Notes under the pieces: model-generated
What the model was told of the DNA's origin: nothing
What the model saw: only the letters and a program-made list of their open reading frames with translations
Databases searched by the model: none
In this document: positions 27,403-36,279 of the stretch, one piece after another
Layout of the letters: every line of letters starts with the position of its first letter
Position numbering within the stretch: position 1 is the first letter of the stretch
Source: Mycobacterium ahvazicum
GTDB lineage: Bacteria > Actinomycetota > Actinomycetes > Mycobacteriales > Mycobacteriaceae
Direction: 5' to 3'
NCBI RefSeq assembly: GCF_900176255.2
Contig: NZ_FXEG02000002.1
Coordinates: 620,001-684,000, forward strand
Length of the DNA stretch: 64,000 nt
Made by a program: the position numbers and the translations under genes

Positions 27403-27917
27403 ATCCCGGGGCCCGTTATCTGGGGCAGGTTGGGCATCGCGCCGCCCGGCATGTTCGGCATCACACCGGGCATGTTCGGCATGCCGCCGGGCATCATGCC
27501 GGGCATATTGGGCATGCCGCCTGGCATGTTGGGCATATTGCCGCTGGCCAGGTTCGCCATCACCTGGGGGCAATACGACTGAATCGCGATCGTGGTGAAC
27601 ATCTGAGCCATCGCCGGCGACATGCCCTGGCGTCGGACGCTGGTGACGGCCCCGGCGAAGCTGCCGCCGGGCTGGGCCAGCATCGGGCAGATGGATTCGC
27701 CCACGGCCATCGCGTTGCCGGGCTGGCCGAAGTCCACGCCGGCGTGGTTCAGCGCGTCGATGAAGCTGTCGTCGGCGTTGGCGTCCGCCTCGGCCGGCGG
27801 CGAACCAAACGCCGCGGCGACGGCGAGCAGCCCGGCCACGGCGGTCAGCACGCGAAGCGGCAGGGGTTGCTGACGAAACATCCATACCCAACCATGCGCA
27901 GCTGCAACTGCTTTCAT
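27399..27917 (-). CDS. Secreted DUF732 protein with methionine-rich repeat tail (Rv3354-like)
   Basis: The 172-residue protein has a signal peptide (hydrophobic LTAVAGLLAVAAAFGSP, then AEADANADD) and a DUF732 helical domain with two conserved cysteines (ESICPML, QSYCPQV). The C-terminal tail of about 45 residues is built from MPNMPGG-type units with 11 methionines. As I recall it, H37Rv Rv3354 has only a short Pro/Leu tail. The start is ATG 27917, preceded by GGGGAAGC; ATG 27956 or 27881 is possible. The function is unknown; a Met-rich exported tail suggests soft-metal (Cu) binding, which is inference. Confidence 0.82.
   Translation of the reverse strand: MKAVAAAHGWVWMFRQQPLPLRVLTAVAGLLAVAAAFGSPPAEADANADDSFIDALNHAGVDFGQPGNAMAVGESICPMLAQPGGSFAGAVTSVRRQGMSPAMAQMFTTIAIQSYCPQVMANLASGNMPNMPGGMPNMPGMMPGGMPNMPGVMPNMPGGAMPNLPQITGPGI
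27431..27540. repeat. Degenerate tandem repeats encoding the MPNMPGG tail
   Basis: Repeated GGCATGTTGGGCAT-like units of about 12-24 bp encode the Met-Pro-Asn-Met-Pro-Gly tail of the DUF732 protein. Copies differ at wobble positions and at some residues (FGM versus LGM codon context), so this is a diverged minisatellite likely to vary in copy number between strains. Confidence 0.6.
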
Positions 27918-27939
27918 GACAGCTTCCCCATCTGTCGCG

Positions 27940-27958
27940 GAGTGCTCGGAAGGCACTC
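27940..27958. promoter_or_regulatory. Inverted repeat upstream of the DUF732 gene
   Basis: Perfect 6-bp arms GAGTGC and GCACTC flank a 7-nt spacer, 23 nt upstream of the DUF732 start. It could be an operator or a 5' UTR hairpin. Nothing else is recognisable in the 270-nt region up to 28187. Confidence 0.35.
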
Positions 27959-28187
27959 AAATCACTCTGGAAAGACTGATCTATGGCTGTCACGTTTACG
28001 ACACGGGGAGATCAAGGTTTGCACACTATGCGTTTCGTGAGCGCGATGCTTCTGAGACATCGGTTATCGCGCGGAAAGCGTTACCGGCGAAGGCGGATCG
28101 CGTTCCGGGCAATCGAAGCCACACTGTGACCCGACACATGCGTCGCCGCCGTGCCCTTCGGTGAGAAATGGTTAAGAATTCGGCATC

Positions 28188-29630
28188 ATGGATCGTCGCA
28201 TCTCGCGCCAGACGTTTCTGCGTGGCGCCGTCTCAATGTTGGCGTCCGGCGCGGTGCTCGGGACAACACGGGCTGCCGCCGACCCCGGTGCCGCCGTCGC
28301 GAGCTGGAACGGTTTGGCCTCCACCATCGGCGGCAGTGTCGTGCTGCCGGCCAGCGGGGCCCAATTCGCCTCGAGTAAACAGGTTTTCAACTCGTTCTAC
28401 AACAACTCCAGCCCCGCGGCGATCGTGGCGGTGTCCTCGCAAGCCGACGTCCAGAAGGCGGTCGCCTTCGCGACGGCCAACAAGCTCAAGGTGGCACCGC
28501 GCGGCGGTGGACATTCCTACATCGGCGCATCGAGCGCCAACGGCACGATGATGCTCGACCTGCGCGGACTGCCGGGTGGCGCGAACCTCGACGGCGGCAA
28601 CGTCACAGTGACCCCGGCGACGAATCTGTGGGCGGTGCACCAGGTCTGCGCCGGCGCCGGTCGCGGCGTGCCGACCGGCAGTTGTCCCACCGTCGGTGTC
28701 GCGGGGCTGACGCTCGGCGGGGGAATCGGTGCAGATTCCCGGCATGCCGGCCTGGCCTGCGACGCGTTGCAGGCGGCCACCGTGGTGCTTCCCAGCGGCG
28801 ACGTGGTCACCGCGTCCGCCAACGATCATCCGGACCTGTTCTGGGCACTTCGCGGTGGCGGTGGCGGCAACATCGGGGTGACGACGTCGATGACCTTCGC
28901 GACCTTCCCGACCGGCGACACCGACGTGATCCGGCTGGAGTTCGCCCCGTCGTCGGCGGTGCAGGTACTGGTCGGTTGGCAGAACTGGCTGAACGGTGCC
29001 GACCGAAATGCCTGGGGCATGGTCGATCTCGCGGTCGGCTCGGTCCAGCCCGACTGCCATATCCTGGCGACCTGTCCTGCCGGCGGCGCGCCCGGAGTGA
29101 TCGACGCGATCAAGGCCGCGGTCGGTTTGCAGCCCAGCGCGGTGACCAACAAGACGATGAACCGAATGGACCTGGTGACGTATCTGGCCGGTGGCAGCTC
29201 GACATCGCCGCCGCGGGGTTTCGTGGCCGGATCCGATGTGATCCCCACCGTGAATTCTGCTGCGGCCCATGCCATTGCGACCGCGATCGGGCAGTGGCCC
29301 GCCTCGGCCGGGAAGGCGTCGTTGCTGGTGGATCCGCTCGGTGGTGCCATCGCCGACGTCGGCCCGGGGGATTCGGCGTTTCCGTGGCGCCAGCAGTCCG
29401 CGGTGTTGCAGTGGTATGTCGAGCCCGCCGCCAGCCAGGTCGCCGCCGCAACGCAGTGGCTGAGTTCGGCACACCAAGCGGTGCAACAGTTTTCGGTCGG
29501 CGGTTACGTCAATTATCTGGAGCCCAACAGTCCGGCGTCGCGCTACTTCGGCTCGAATCTGTCGCAACTGATCTCCGTGCGTCAGAAGTACGATCCCAAC
29601 CAGGTCATGTACTCCGGCCTGAAATTCTGA
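28188..29630 (+). CDS. Secreted BBE-type FAD oxidase, predicted bicovalent flavin
   Basis: The 480-residue VAO/PCMH-fold flavoprotein has a C-terminal BBE domain (NYLEPNSPASRYFGSNLSQL). The FAD appears doubly attached: His109 in PRGGGHSYIGAS and Cys166 in GSCPTVGVAGLTLGGG are the residues used by bicovalent oligosaccharide and berberine-bridge oxidases. The N-terminus (RRISRQTFLRGA, then a hydrophobic stretch to AAADPG) resembles a Tat signal, but the motif reads SRQTFL rather than SRRxFL. Rv3351c-Rv3353c of H37Rv occupy a similar place with fragments of this family. Likely substrates are alcohols or sugars; unproven. Confidence 0.88.
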   Translation: MDRRISRQTFLRGAVSMLASGAVLGTTRAAADPGAAVASWNGLASTIGGSVVLPASGAQFASSKQVFNSFYNNSSPAAIVAVSSQADVQKAVAFATANKLKVAPRGGGHSYIGASSANGTMMLDLRGLPGGANLDGGNVTVTPATNLWAVHQVCAGAGRGVPTGSCPTVGVAGLTLGGGIGADSRHAGLACDALQAATVVLPSGDVVTASANDHPDLFWALRGGGGGNIGVTTSMTFATFPTGDTDVIRLEFAPSSAVQVLVGWQNWLNGADRNAWGMVDLAVGSVQPDCHILATCPAGGAPGVIDAIKAAVGLQPSAVTNKTMNRMDLVTYLAGGSSTSPPRGFVAGSDVIPTVNSAAAHAIATAIGQWPASAGKASLLVDPLGGAIADVGPGDSAFPWRQQSAVLQWYVEPAASQVAAATQWLSSAHQAVQQFSVGGYVNYLEPNSPASRYFGSNLSQLISVRQKYDPNQVMYSGLKF

Positions 29631-29781
29631 GGCTGGCCGCCTGCCGCAGCGGGTCGGCTGACCACGCGGTGATTTGCCCGCCTCGTAGCGACAATCGGCG
29701 TGGGTGCACACGGGTGAATTCTCTTGTGCCACTTTTGTTTCAGTGGTCTCTGGGTGGGGGGTTTTTGTCGGTGGGTGCCGA

Positions 29782-29787
29782 TAGTTT
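29782..29787 (+). promoter_or_regulatory. Candidate -10 box of the 13E12-type gene
   Basis: TAGTTT fits TANNNT and ends six bases before the ATG at 29794, with no Shine-Dalgarno, so the mRNA is probably leaderless. The preceding G/T-rich stretch (29723-29780) looks like the characteristic 5' flank of 13E12-type repeats. Confidence 0.45.
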
Positions 29788-29793
29788 CAGGGC

Positions 29794-31164
29794 ATGAGTT
29801 CAGGTGTGGCCCCCGCGCAGGACGTGGCCTTTGAGGCGTTGGACGCCGCCCTCGATGCCGTGCTCGGGTTGGACTCCTCGATGCTGAACACCCGCGAGCG
29901 CCTGGACCGGCTGGCCCGCTACGAAAAGGTGCGGCGCCGCCTGTCCGCCGGCGAGCACCCACTGATCACTCAACTCCAGCAGGAGGCTACGCCGGCGGAG
30001 TTGGGCGGCAAACTGTCCCACGCGATCGCCGATGCCACGCTGATCAGCCGCGCCGACGCTGCCCGGCGGGTACGGGAGGCTGCGGATTTAGGCCCCCGGC
30101 GGGCGTTGACCGGCGAACCGTTGGCGCCGGTGCTGGCCGCGACCGCCACCGCGCAACGGGCCGGAAAGCTGGGCCGCGAGCATGTGGCGGTGATCCGCGG
30201 CTTCTACCACCAGCTACCGGGCTGGATCGACATCGAGACCCGCACCCGCGCCGAAGCCGACCTGGCGCGGCTGGCCACCCAGTACCGGCCCGATCAACTC
30301 CTCGGGTTCGCCGAACACCTGACCGATTGCTTAAACCCCGACGGCAACTACACCGACACCGACCGGGCGCGGCGGCGCGGGCTGACCCTGGGCCCCCAAC
30401 AACTCGACGGCATGTCCGCACTCAGTGGCTGGCTCACCCCGGAGGCGCGGGCGTCGCTGGAAGCGGTGCTGGCCAAGCTCGCCGCCCCCGGCATGTGCAA
30501 CCCCGACGACGACACCCCCTGCGTGGACGGGGCTCCGACACAGGACGCCATCGACCACGACCCCCGCTCACCCGCGCAACGCCACCACGACGGGCTCAAC
30601 GCCGCCCTGCGCGCGGTCCTGGCCTCCGGGGAACTGGGCCAGCACAACGGGCTACCCGCCACCATCATCGTGTCCACCACCCTGCAAGAGCTTGAAGCCG
30701 CCGCCGGCCACGGCCTCACCGGCGGCGGCAGCCGGCTACCCATCTCCGACGTGATCCGCCTGGCCCGCCACGCCCACCACTACCTCACCCTCTTCGATGA
30801 AGGCAAACCCGTCGGCCTATACCACGCCAAACGCCTCGCCTCCCCCGGCCAACGAATCGTGTTGTACGCCAAAGACCGCGGCTGCACCGCTCCCGGCTGC
30901 ACCATCGGCGGCTACTACTGCGAAGTCCACCACATCACCGACTACACCCAATGCCACGACACCGACATCGACAACCTCACCCTGGCCTGCGGCCCCCACC
31001 ACCGACTCCTACAACCCCGCGGCTGGACCACCCGCAAACACCCCAACGGCCACACCGAATGGATCCCCCCACCCCATTTGGATCGCGGCCAACCCCGCAC
31101 CAACACCTACCACCACCCGCAGAAGCTGCTCCGCGACGGAGGTGACGATGACGAGGCGGCGTAA
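29794..31164 (+). CDS. DUF222/HNH endonuclease, 13E12 repeat family
   Basis: This 456-residue member of the mycobacterial 13E12 family has an N-terminal helical DUF222 domain ([15 protein letters not shown] to about 330). A C-terminal HNH nuclease follows with zinc-type cysteines ([17 protein letters not shown]) and the [10 protein letters not shown] motif. Such genes are multicopy in mycobacteria, and in H37Rv the REP13E12 copies include the phiRv1 attachment site. The last third uses almost only C-ending codons (runs of CCC, CAC, ACC), more extreme than neighbouring genes, suggesting gene conversion among copies or transfer. It is intact here. No integrase or phage gene is adjacent. Confidence 0.9.
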   Translation: MSSGVAPAQDVAFEALDAALDAVLGLDSSMLNTRERLDRLARYEKVRRRLSAGEHPLITQLQQEATPAELGGKLSHAIADATLISRADAARRVREAADLGPRRALTGEPLAPVLAATATAQRAGKLGREHVAVIRGFYHQLPGWIDIETRTRAEADLARLATQYRPDQLLGFAEHLTDCLNPDGNYTDTDRARRRGLTLGPQQLDGMSALSGWLTPEARASLEAVLAKLAAPGMCNPDDDTPCVDGAPTQDAIDHDPRSPAQRHHDGLNAALRAVLASGELGQHNGLPATIIVSTTLQELEAAAGHGLTGGGSRLPISDVIRLARHAHHYLTLFDEGKPVGLYHAKRLASPGQRIVLYAKDRGCTAPGCTIGGYYCEVHHITDYTQCHDTDIDNLTLACGPHHRLLQPRGWTTRKHPNGHTEWIPPPHLDRGQPRTNTYHHPQKLLRDGGDDDEAA

Positions 31165-31328
31165 TAGCGACGAAAGGCCCTGTGCGCCAGTAATGTTGGA
31201 TGAAGCAACGGTAGTCGTCTTCACGCCCGGTGCCGCAGCCATCGGGTCAGGGGCGGCCGTGCGGGATGATCATCCTGGCAAACTTCAGTCAGCGGCCCCG
31301 CCCGATCCCCATCGGGTTAGGCTGAGCC

Positions 31329-31745
31329 ATGCCTGCAGACGATCCGGTGACCGTACTCAGCGATGAAGAGAGCTGGGACTTGCTATCGAGCACGGCATTA
31401 GGCCGTTTTGTCGTCGTCACGAACGGCCGAGCCGAAATCTTTCCGATCAACTACATCACCCAGCGCCGGACCCTGGTCTTTCGAACTGCTCCGGGTACCA
31501 AGCTCTACCACGCCGTGATGAGCGACCAGGTAGCTTTCGAGGCCGACGGCTACACCGACGTCGAGGGGTGGAGCGTGATCATCCAGGGCAGGGCACACCT
31601 GCTGACGGCCGCTGACGAGATCCTCGACGCCGAGGAAGCGCCGTTGATGGCGTGGCCGGCAACGGTGAAGCCCTACTTCGTCCGGCTGCTCCCGCTGGAG
31701 GTCTCCGGGCGCCGGTTCAGGTTCGGCACCGCTCCGGTTCGGTAG
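31329..31745 (+). CDS. PPOX-fold flavin-nucleotide-binding protein
   Basis: This 138-residue split-barrel protein of the pyridoxamine-5'-phosphate oxidase-like superfamily has the pattern LGRFVVVTNGRAEIFPINYI, a barrel strand pair LVFRTAPGTKLYHAV, and WSVIIQGRAHLL. FMN or F420 binding is likely; the substrate is unknown. TAGGCT ends five bases before the ATG with no ribosome binding site, so it may be leaderless. The 164-nt gap upstream contains the near-repeat ATCGGGT twice but no other gene. The last 29 nt overlap the convergent MFS gene. Confidence 0.85.
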   Translation: MPADDPVTVLSDEESWDLLSSTALGRFVVVTNGRAEIFPINYITQRRTLVFRTAPGTKLYHAVMSDQVAFEADGYTDVEGWSVIIQGRAHLLTAADEILDAEEAPLMAWPATVKPYFVRLLPLEVSGRRFRFGTAPVR

Positions 31746-33072
31746 TAGCCGTCAGCACCTCGGAGGCCATCGCCGTCGCTACATCGCGCGGGTAGGTACG
31801 CCGGGCAACCACGAGCAAGAGCCCCGCGGCGACGATCGGCATGACAAGCATGATCAGAAAGGTGTCGCCCAACGCGCCGGGGGTGTCGCCCAGCGCCGCG
31901 GACACCCCGCCGAACACCACCGGCGCCAGCCCGGTAGACACCGACACCAGGGTGCTCCGCACCGCCTCCGCCGTGCCCCACAGCCGGGAATGCACGATGT
32001 CCAGCCTTGCCGCATTCAGCGGTGGGTTCACCCCACCCATCGCGGTACCCGCGAAGAACGCGAATATCAGCGCCAACACCAGGCTGTCCGCGAGCAGCGT
32101 CGGAAGGATGAATACCGCCGCGGCGAGAAAAGCCGCCCCGCCCACCATGATCCGAGCGCTGATGTGCCCCCGATGGGTCAGCCAGTCGGCCATGCGTCCG
32201 GTGGTGAGCACGCCGGTCAGCGCCCCGACCCCGAGGACGGCGATCAGCATGGTGGCCACCGACTGGCCGATCTCGAACCGGCCGCACAGCAAGGCGACAC
32301 CGAACGTGCTCAACCCGGTCGAGAAGAAGTAGCCGAACGAGGACGCCGCGATCAGAACGACATTGGTGCGCACCGACGCCACCCAGCGCAGTTCCCGCCA
32401 GACCGAGCGGTGCGGCGCATCCGTCACCCGGTCGCCGAGTCGGCTGCCACGCGACGGTTCGCGCAGCAGTGTGCCCACCGCGACGCTGAGCAGGAAACCC
32501 ACCGCGGCCAGCCAGCCGAAACCGAGCCGCCAGCTGAGGGCCCCGAGTTCGCCCGCGACCAGCAGCCCGATCGCCGTACACGTGCCCTCACCCGCGAGGA
32601 CGAGCCCGTACACGCGACCGCGCTCGGCCGGCTTGAAGTAGTCGCCGACCAGCGAGGCGACCACGGGCCCGGACACCGCGATCCCGGCGCCGAGGGCCAC
32701 CCGGCATGCCAGCAGCCAGCCGTAGCTGGGGCTGGCCGCGCTGAGCGCCATCGCCGCCGAGCACAGCAGCAGCGCCATCCACAGCAGGCGCACCCGCACG
32801 GTGCGGTCGGCCAGCGGCCCGGCCACCAGCGTGGCGACGGCACCGACGCCGGTCGACACCGTGACCAGCAGGCCAACCTGAATGTTGTTGATGTGCAATG
32901 ACTGCGTGAGTGGGACAACCAGTGCCCCCACGGTCCCGGCATCGGCGCTTTGCAGCCCGACGACCAAAGCGAGCAGCACGATTGGCTTCCATCGCGGGGG
33001 ACGCTGGGAATCCGCAACTTTCGCGGTTGGATAATCCCGTACCGCGGAGGCGTACTCTGCGGCCCTCGGCAC
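31717..33072 (-). CDS. MFS transporter
   Basis: This 451-residue major facilitator has 12 predicted membrane helices. The loop 2-3 signature is near GPLADRTVRVRLLWM and the matching loop 8-9 motif near GRMADWLTHRGHISARIM. A cytoplasmic N-terminal segment of about 28 residues precedes TM1. The GPVVASLVGDYF and GVNPPLNAARL segments resemble drug/metabolite antiporters, but the substrate cannot be stated. The start is GTG 33072. The 120-nt space to the PPE gene behind it shows nothing recognisable. Confidence 0.88.
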   Translation of the reverse strand: MPRAAEYASAVRDYPTAKVADSQRPPRWKPIVLLALVVGLQSADAGTVGALVVPLTQSLHINNIQVGLLVTVSTGVGAVATLVAGPLADRTVRVRLLWMALLLCSAAMALSAASPSYGWLLACRVALGAGIAVSGPVVASLVGDYFKPAERGRVYGLVLAGEGTCTAIGLLVAGELGALSWRLGFGWLAAVGFLLSVAVGTLLREPSRGSRLGDRVTDAPHRSVWRELRWVASVRTNVVLIAASSFGYFFSTGLSTFGVALLCGRFEIGQSVATMLIAVLGVGALTGVLTTGRMADWLTHRGHISARIMVGGAAFLAAAVFILPTLLADSLVLALIFAFFAGTAMGGVNPPLNAARLDIVHSRLWGTAEAVRSTLVSVSTGLAPVVFGGVSAALGDTPGALGDTFLIMLVMPIVAAGLLLVVARRTYPRDVATAMASEVLTATTEPERCRT

Positions 33073-33193
33073 GAGCTCAAGATACCGTGCGCGACAACAT
33101 GTTTAGCTCCAACTATGACGCGATTCGAGGCCCGCGCTCAACTTTAAGATGCAGTTCCTCTGTTGGACGTCGTCGGTCAGTGGTGAATTCACA

Positions 33194-34504
33194 TCAGCGA
33201 CCCAGCAGTCGATTCCGCTGCTCGGTGTATTCCTGGTCGGAAATCAGCCCCTCGTCGCGCAGCCTGGCGAATTCGCGTATCTCGGCTGCGATTCCCGTCA
33301 CCACGGTGCGCGGCTCGTCCCCGGCGGCGGTATCGTCGTCGCCGATTCGCGGGGCCGCGGCACTGACTGCCTGGGGCCCGACCCGATCCTTGGCGCGCGC
33401 GCCGAAACCATCGCGGATGGCACGCCCGGCCGTGCCGGCCAGGGCCATCTCGCCGAACGAGCTACCCAAACCGGGGGTCACCGCCTGCGGTGCGAACGCG
33501 GCCGGCGTTGCCGGCAAAGCCAGCGCAGTCGGCTGCACGGCCGGCGTCGCGGAAGCCCAGGTGGGCGGCACCGAGAGCCGTCCGACCGCCTCGGCCTCGC
33601 CCAGGCCCGCCGACACCGTGTTGGAAACCACATTCGGCCCCGATACGGAGGGCGTCACGCTCTTCACCACAGCCTCCGGTGCGGTTCCCGCGGCGTCCCA
33701 CCCACTGACGATGTCGTCAGTGTGTATACCGGTCTGGGCACCGACCAGGTCGATCGGAAGGGAAATCGCCCCGAGTGGTGCCAGTGGCGCGTCGACGGCG
33801 TAGGCAATGGCGTCGGCACCCAGGTCGATCGCGTCCCTCGGTGTCGACAAGCCGAGCGCAGACGCGGCGGCGGTCGCCACGTCGGATCCCGTCGCACTGG
33901 TCACCACGCTCTGCGCCGAGCCGGCGGGCACCTCACCGGCCTGGGCCACCGCATCCGCCTGGCTTGCCGTCCCGCTCGGGTCGGTGTTTTGTCGTGGCGC
34001 GGCGAACGGCGTCAGCTGTGTGGCCGCTGCCGTCGAACCGGCGTAGCCATACATCGCCGCCGCATCCTGCGCCCACATCTCGCTGTACTGGGCCTCGGTG
34101 GCCGCGATGGCGGGCGTGTTCTGCCCCAACAGGTTTGTGGCGATCAACGACATCAGCAGGCTGCGGTTGGCGGCCACCTCCGTCGGGGGAACCGTTGCGG
34201 CGAAAGCGGACTCATACGCGGCCACGGCCGCAATGGCCTGCCCGGCCGTTTGCTCGGCTTGCGCGGCGGTTCGGCCCATCCATGCCGCGTACGACGCGGC
34301 GGCCGCCGCCATCGTCACCGACGACGGACCCCGCCATGGTCCCGCGGCAAGCTCAGAGACCACCGACTGATAAGAGTGTGCCGACGAGTATAGTTGTGCC
34401 GCAAGCTCTTCCCACGCCTGGGCGGCGGTCAGCATCGGGCCGGACCCGGGACCGCTGTACATCAGGCCGGAGTTGACCTCCGGCGGAAGTGTCGCGAAAT
34501 CCAT
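33194..34504 (-). CDS. PPE-SVP family protein with C-terminal SHOCT domain
   Basis: The 436-residue PPE protein has PPE at 7-9, a WxG turn (Trp57-Arg-Gly) and the helical PPE core to about 180. A low-complexity middle follows, then the SVP motif SVPPTW at 311-316. The last 31 residues (about 406-436, EIREFARLRDEGLISDQEYT then EQRNRLL) form a SHOCT-type helical hairpin, a domain usually associated with oligomerisation or membrane-linked regulation. PPE-SVP proteins are type VII secretion substrates, normally with a PE partner; no PE or ESX gene is here. The ATG overlaps the channel gene stop (TAATG), so translation is coupled to the potassium channel gene. Confidence 0.92.
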   Translation of the reverse strand: MDFATLPPEVNSGLMYSGPGSGPMLTAAQAWEELAAQLYSSAHSYQSVVSELAAGPWRGPSSVTMAAAAASYAAWMGRTAAQAEQTAGQAIAAVAAYESAFAATVPPTEVAANRSLLMSLIATNLLGQNTPAIAATEAQYSEMWAQDAAAMYGYAGSTAAATQLTPFAAPRQNTDPSGTASQADAVAQAGEVPAGSAQSVVTSATGSDVATAAASALGLSTPRDAIDLGADAIAYAVDAPLAPLGAISLPIDLVGAQTGIHTDDIVSGWDAAGTAPEAVVKSVTPSVSGPNVVSNTVSAGLGEAEAVGRLSVPPTWASATPAVQPTALALPATPAAFAPQAVTPGLGSSFGEMALAGTAGRAIRDGFGARAKDRVGPQAVSAAAPRIGDDDTAAGDEPRTVVTGIAAEIREFARLRDEGLISDQEYTEQRNRLLGR

Positions 34505-36279
34505 TACGCGCCGGCGCCGTTCGAGCGAACGATGGAGTAGGCTTCGCCCGGGCACGGGTGAGCGGCAGCATCGGTAGACGGCTGTCCCTTGCGCAAGGTG
34601 GCCAGCAGTTCCCGGTATGGGCCGACGAGGTAGACGGTGTCTCCGGCGCTGAGCCGGGCATCGCGGCGCGGGTGCAACTGAACCGGGGCGTCGTCGCGGG
34701 TAATCGCGATCACCCGGATTTGGGTGGACACCTCGAACATCTGCAACCCGTCTAGTTCACTGCCGGCCTGCACATGCATGCCACCAACCAAGAAGGATCG
34801 GCTTCCGACTGAAAACGTGCCCAGCACTTGCAGACCCATTGCGGCGCCGATGAACCACGGTGCGGCCAACTCGACCGTGGAACGTACATTCTCGAACCCG
34901 AATCGCTGTGCGACCGCGGAACCGAGGTCGTGATCGTAGACCCGCAGCACCACCGGAACCTCACTCCACCGGCTGTTGCCTGCCGTTGTCAGCTGGGAGC
35001 CCAGCATCTCCCGAAGCACGATTCCGGTCTCGATATTGACCATGTCGTCACGAGTCAGCACCGCGATCGCGCGGGCGGTTTCGACACGGGCGGCCTCCAG
35101 CGTCTGGCGCAGGGTCGCGTCCCCGAAGATCACCGGCACGTCAAGTTCGGTCATCGTCGACAGAAATGGGTTGCCCTGGTCACGCTCGATGACCGCGACG
35201 TCATAGCCTTCCGCGATCAGATCGGTGACGACCCGGATGCCCAGCGCGCTAAGGCCGACGACGATGACGTGGTTGCGCAGGTGCCGTGCCCGTGGGCGTC
35301 CGGAGGACCAGACGAACCGCCGGGACAACATCACATCAGCGACGAAGGAGACCAGCAGGGCGGTGGTGGTCACGCCGCCCAACATCAGCATGGCGGCGTA
35401 GAACCGCAACCAGGTCGGCTGTTTGGCGAAGCTGAAGTCACCGTAGCCCGTGGTGGTGATCGTCTCGTTGGTGAAGTAGAACGCGTCGACCCACGACATC
35501 CCCGGGTGGGTGTAGGAGAAGTGCAGCAGCGTCGTCGAGCCGATGACCAAAACGCCCAGCGCCGCGATCACGGGGTAGAAGGCGGGATTGACGTCATTGG
35601 AGAGGGTGCGCAAGGCGTAAATCATTCGGCGCAGCCGCGGCTGACGGGTACGCGTTCTGTTTTGACGCGGTGCCTTGATCCCGCAGGCGGCCACCTCCTC
35701 GGTGGTGCCGATCATGGCCGTCCAGTCGCCCGCGTTGACGCGCATGTCCCGCCCCGGGCAGACCACGACTTCACCGGGGCTGAGGGTCTTCTCACCGTTG
35801 ACAATTGCTACGGGAGCCAGGTCGCCGTAGATCTCACGCAAGGCCGCGTCGTAGGGCGCTTCGGCGCCGAAGACAACGAATTGCATTCCGGCGGCTTCGA
35901 AAGGGTGGGTAGTGCGTGCCAAGCACGCTTCGACGACTGCCGGCGCCGCGAGGTCCGCAACGCCCAGGATCGCGCTCAGCCCGTCGTCGGCGGCGACGGC
36001 CTCGCGCAACACGTCGTTGGCCAGTCGCGCCACGACGCGAATATCGGGATTGGCCTTACGCGCCAGCAGGGCGATCTCGAGATTCGTGGCATCGTCCACG
36101 CCGGCGCAGATGACCGCCGACGCGTGCGCGACGCCGGCCTTGGCGAGTTCGGTCTTGACGCGGGCGCCGGCGAGGTCGGAGTCGAGGAGCCTGGCAACGC
36201 TTGCGCCCGCCCTTTTCAGCTCCTCGATGATCGTCGTCGCCAGCGCGTCATCACCGCTGACGATGACGCACTGGTGCAT
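34504..36279 (-). CDS. Potassium channel with RCK domains on both sides of the pore
   Basis: The 591-residue protein has an N-terminal TrkA-N/RCK domain (MHQCVIVSGDDALATTIIEE) followed by a TrkA-C-like segment to about 195. A two-helix pore follows (TM about 236-254, filter TTGYGD at 276-281, TM about 293-317), then a second RCK domain (HVIVVGLSALGIRVVTDLI) and a TrkA-C-like end (LSAGDTVYLVGP). This is a K+-selective channel gated by cytoplasmic ligands. Duplicated RCKs with one upstream of the pore are unusual; most MthK-type channels carry RCK only after it. ATG 36279 has AAAGGGG about ten bases upstream. It is divergent from the kimA-like pair. Confidence 0.93.
   Translation of the reverse strand: MHQCVIVSGDDALATTIIEELKRAGASVARLLDSDLAGARVKTELAKAGVAHASAVICAGVDDATNLEIALLARKANPDIRVVARLANDVLREAVAADDGLSAILGVADLAAPAVVEACLARTTHPFEAAGMQFVVFGAEAPYDAALREIYGDLAPVAIVNGEKTLSPGEVVVCPGRDMRVNAGDWTAMIGTTEEVAACGIKAPRQNRTRTRQPRLRRMIYALRTLSNDVNPAFYPVIAALGVLVIGSTTLLHFSYTHPGMSWVDAFYFTNETITTTGYGDFSFAKQPTWLRFYAAMLMLGGVTTTALLVSFVADVMLSRRFVWSSGRPRARHLRNHVIVVGLSALGIRVVTDLIAEGYDVAVIERDQGNPFLSTMTELDVPVIFGDATLRQTLEAARVETARAIAVLTRDDMVNIETGIVLREMLGSQLTTAGNSRWSEVPVVLRVYDHDLGSAVAQRFGFENVRSTVELAAPWFIGAAMGLQVLGTFSVGSRSFLVGGMHVQAGSELDGLQMFEVSTQIRVIAITRDDAPVQLHPRRDARLSAGDTVYLVGPYRELLATLRKGQPSTDAAAHPCPGEAYSIVRSNGAGA

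Noticed and set aside
29700..31200. Prophage or phiRv1-type integration around the 13E12 gene
   Set aside because: There is no integrase, no phage gene and no duplicated attachment site. The gene is intact.
31165..31328. DosR box upstream of the PPOX-fold protein gene
   Set aside because: Related proteins belong to dormancy regulons, but no GGGACTTTAGTCCC-like palindrome is present.
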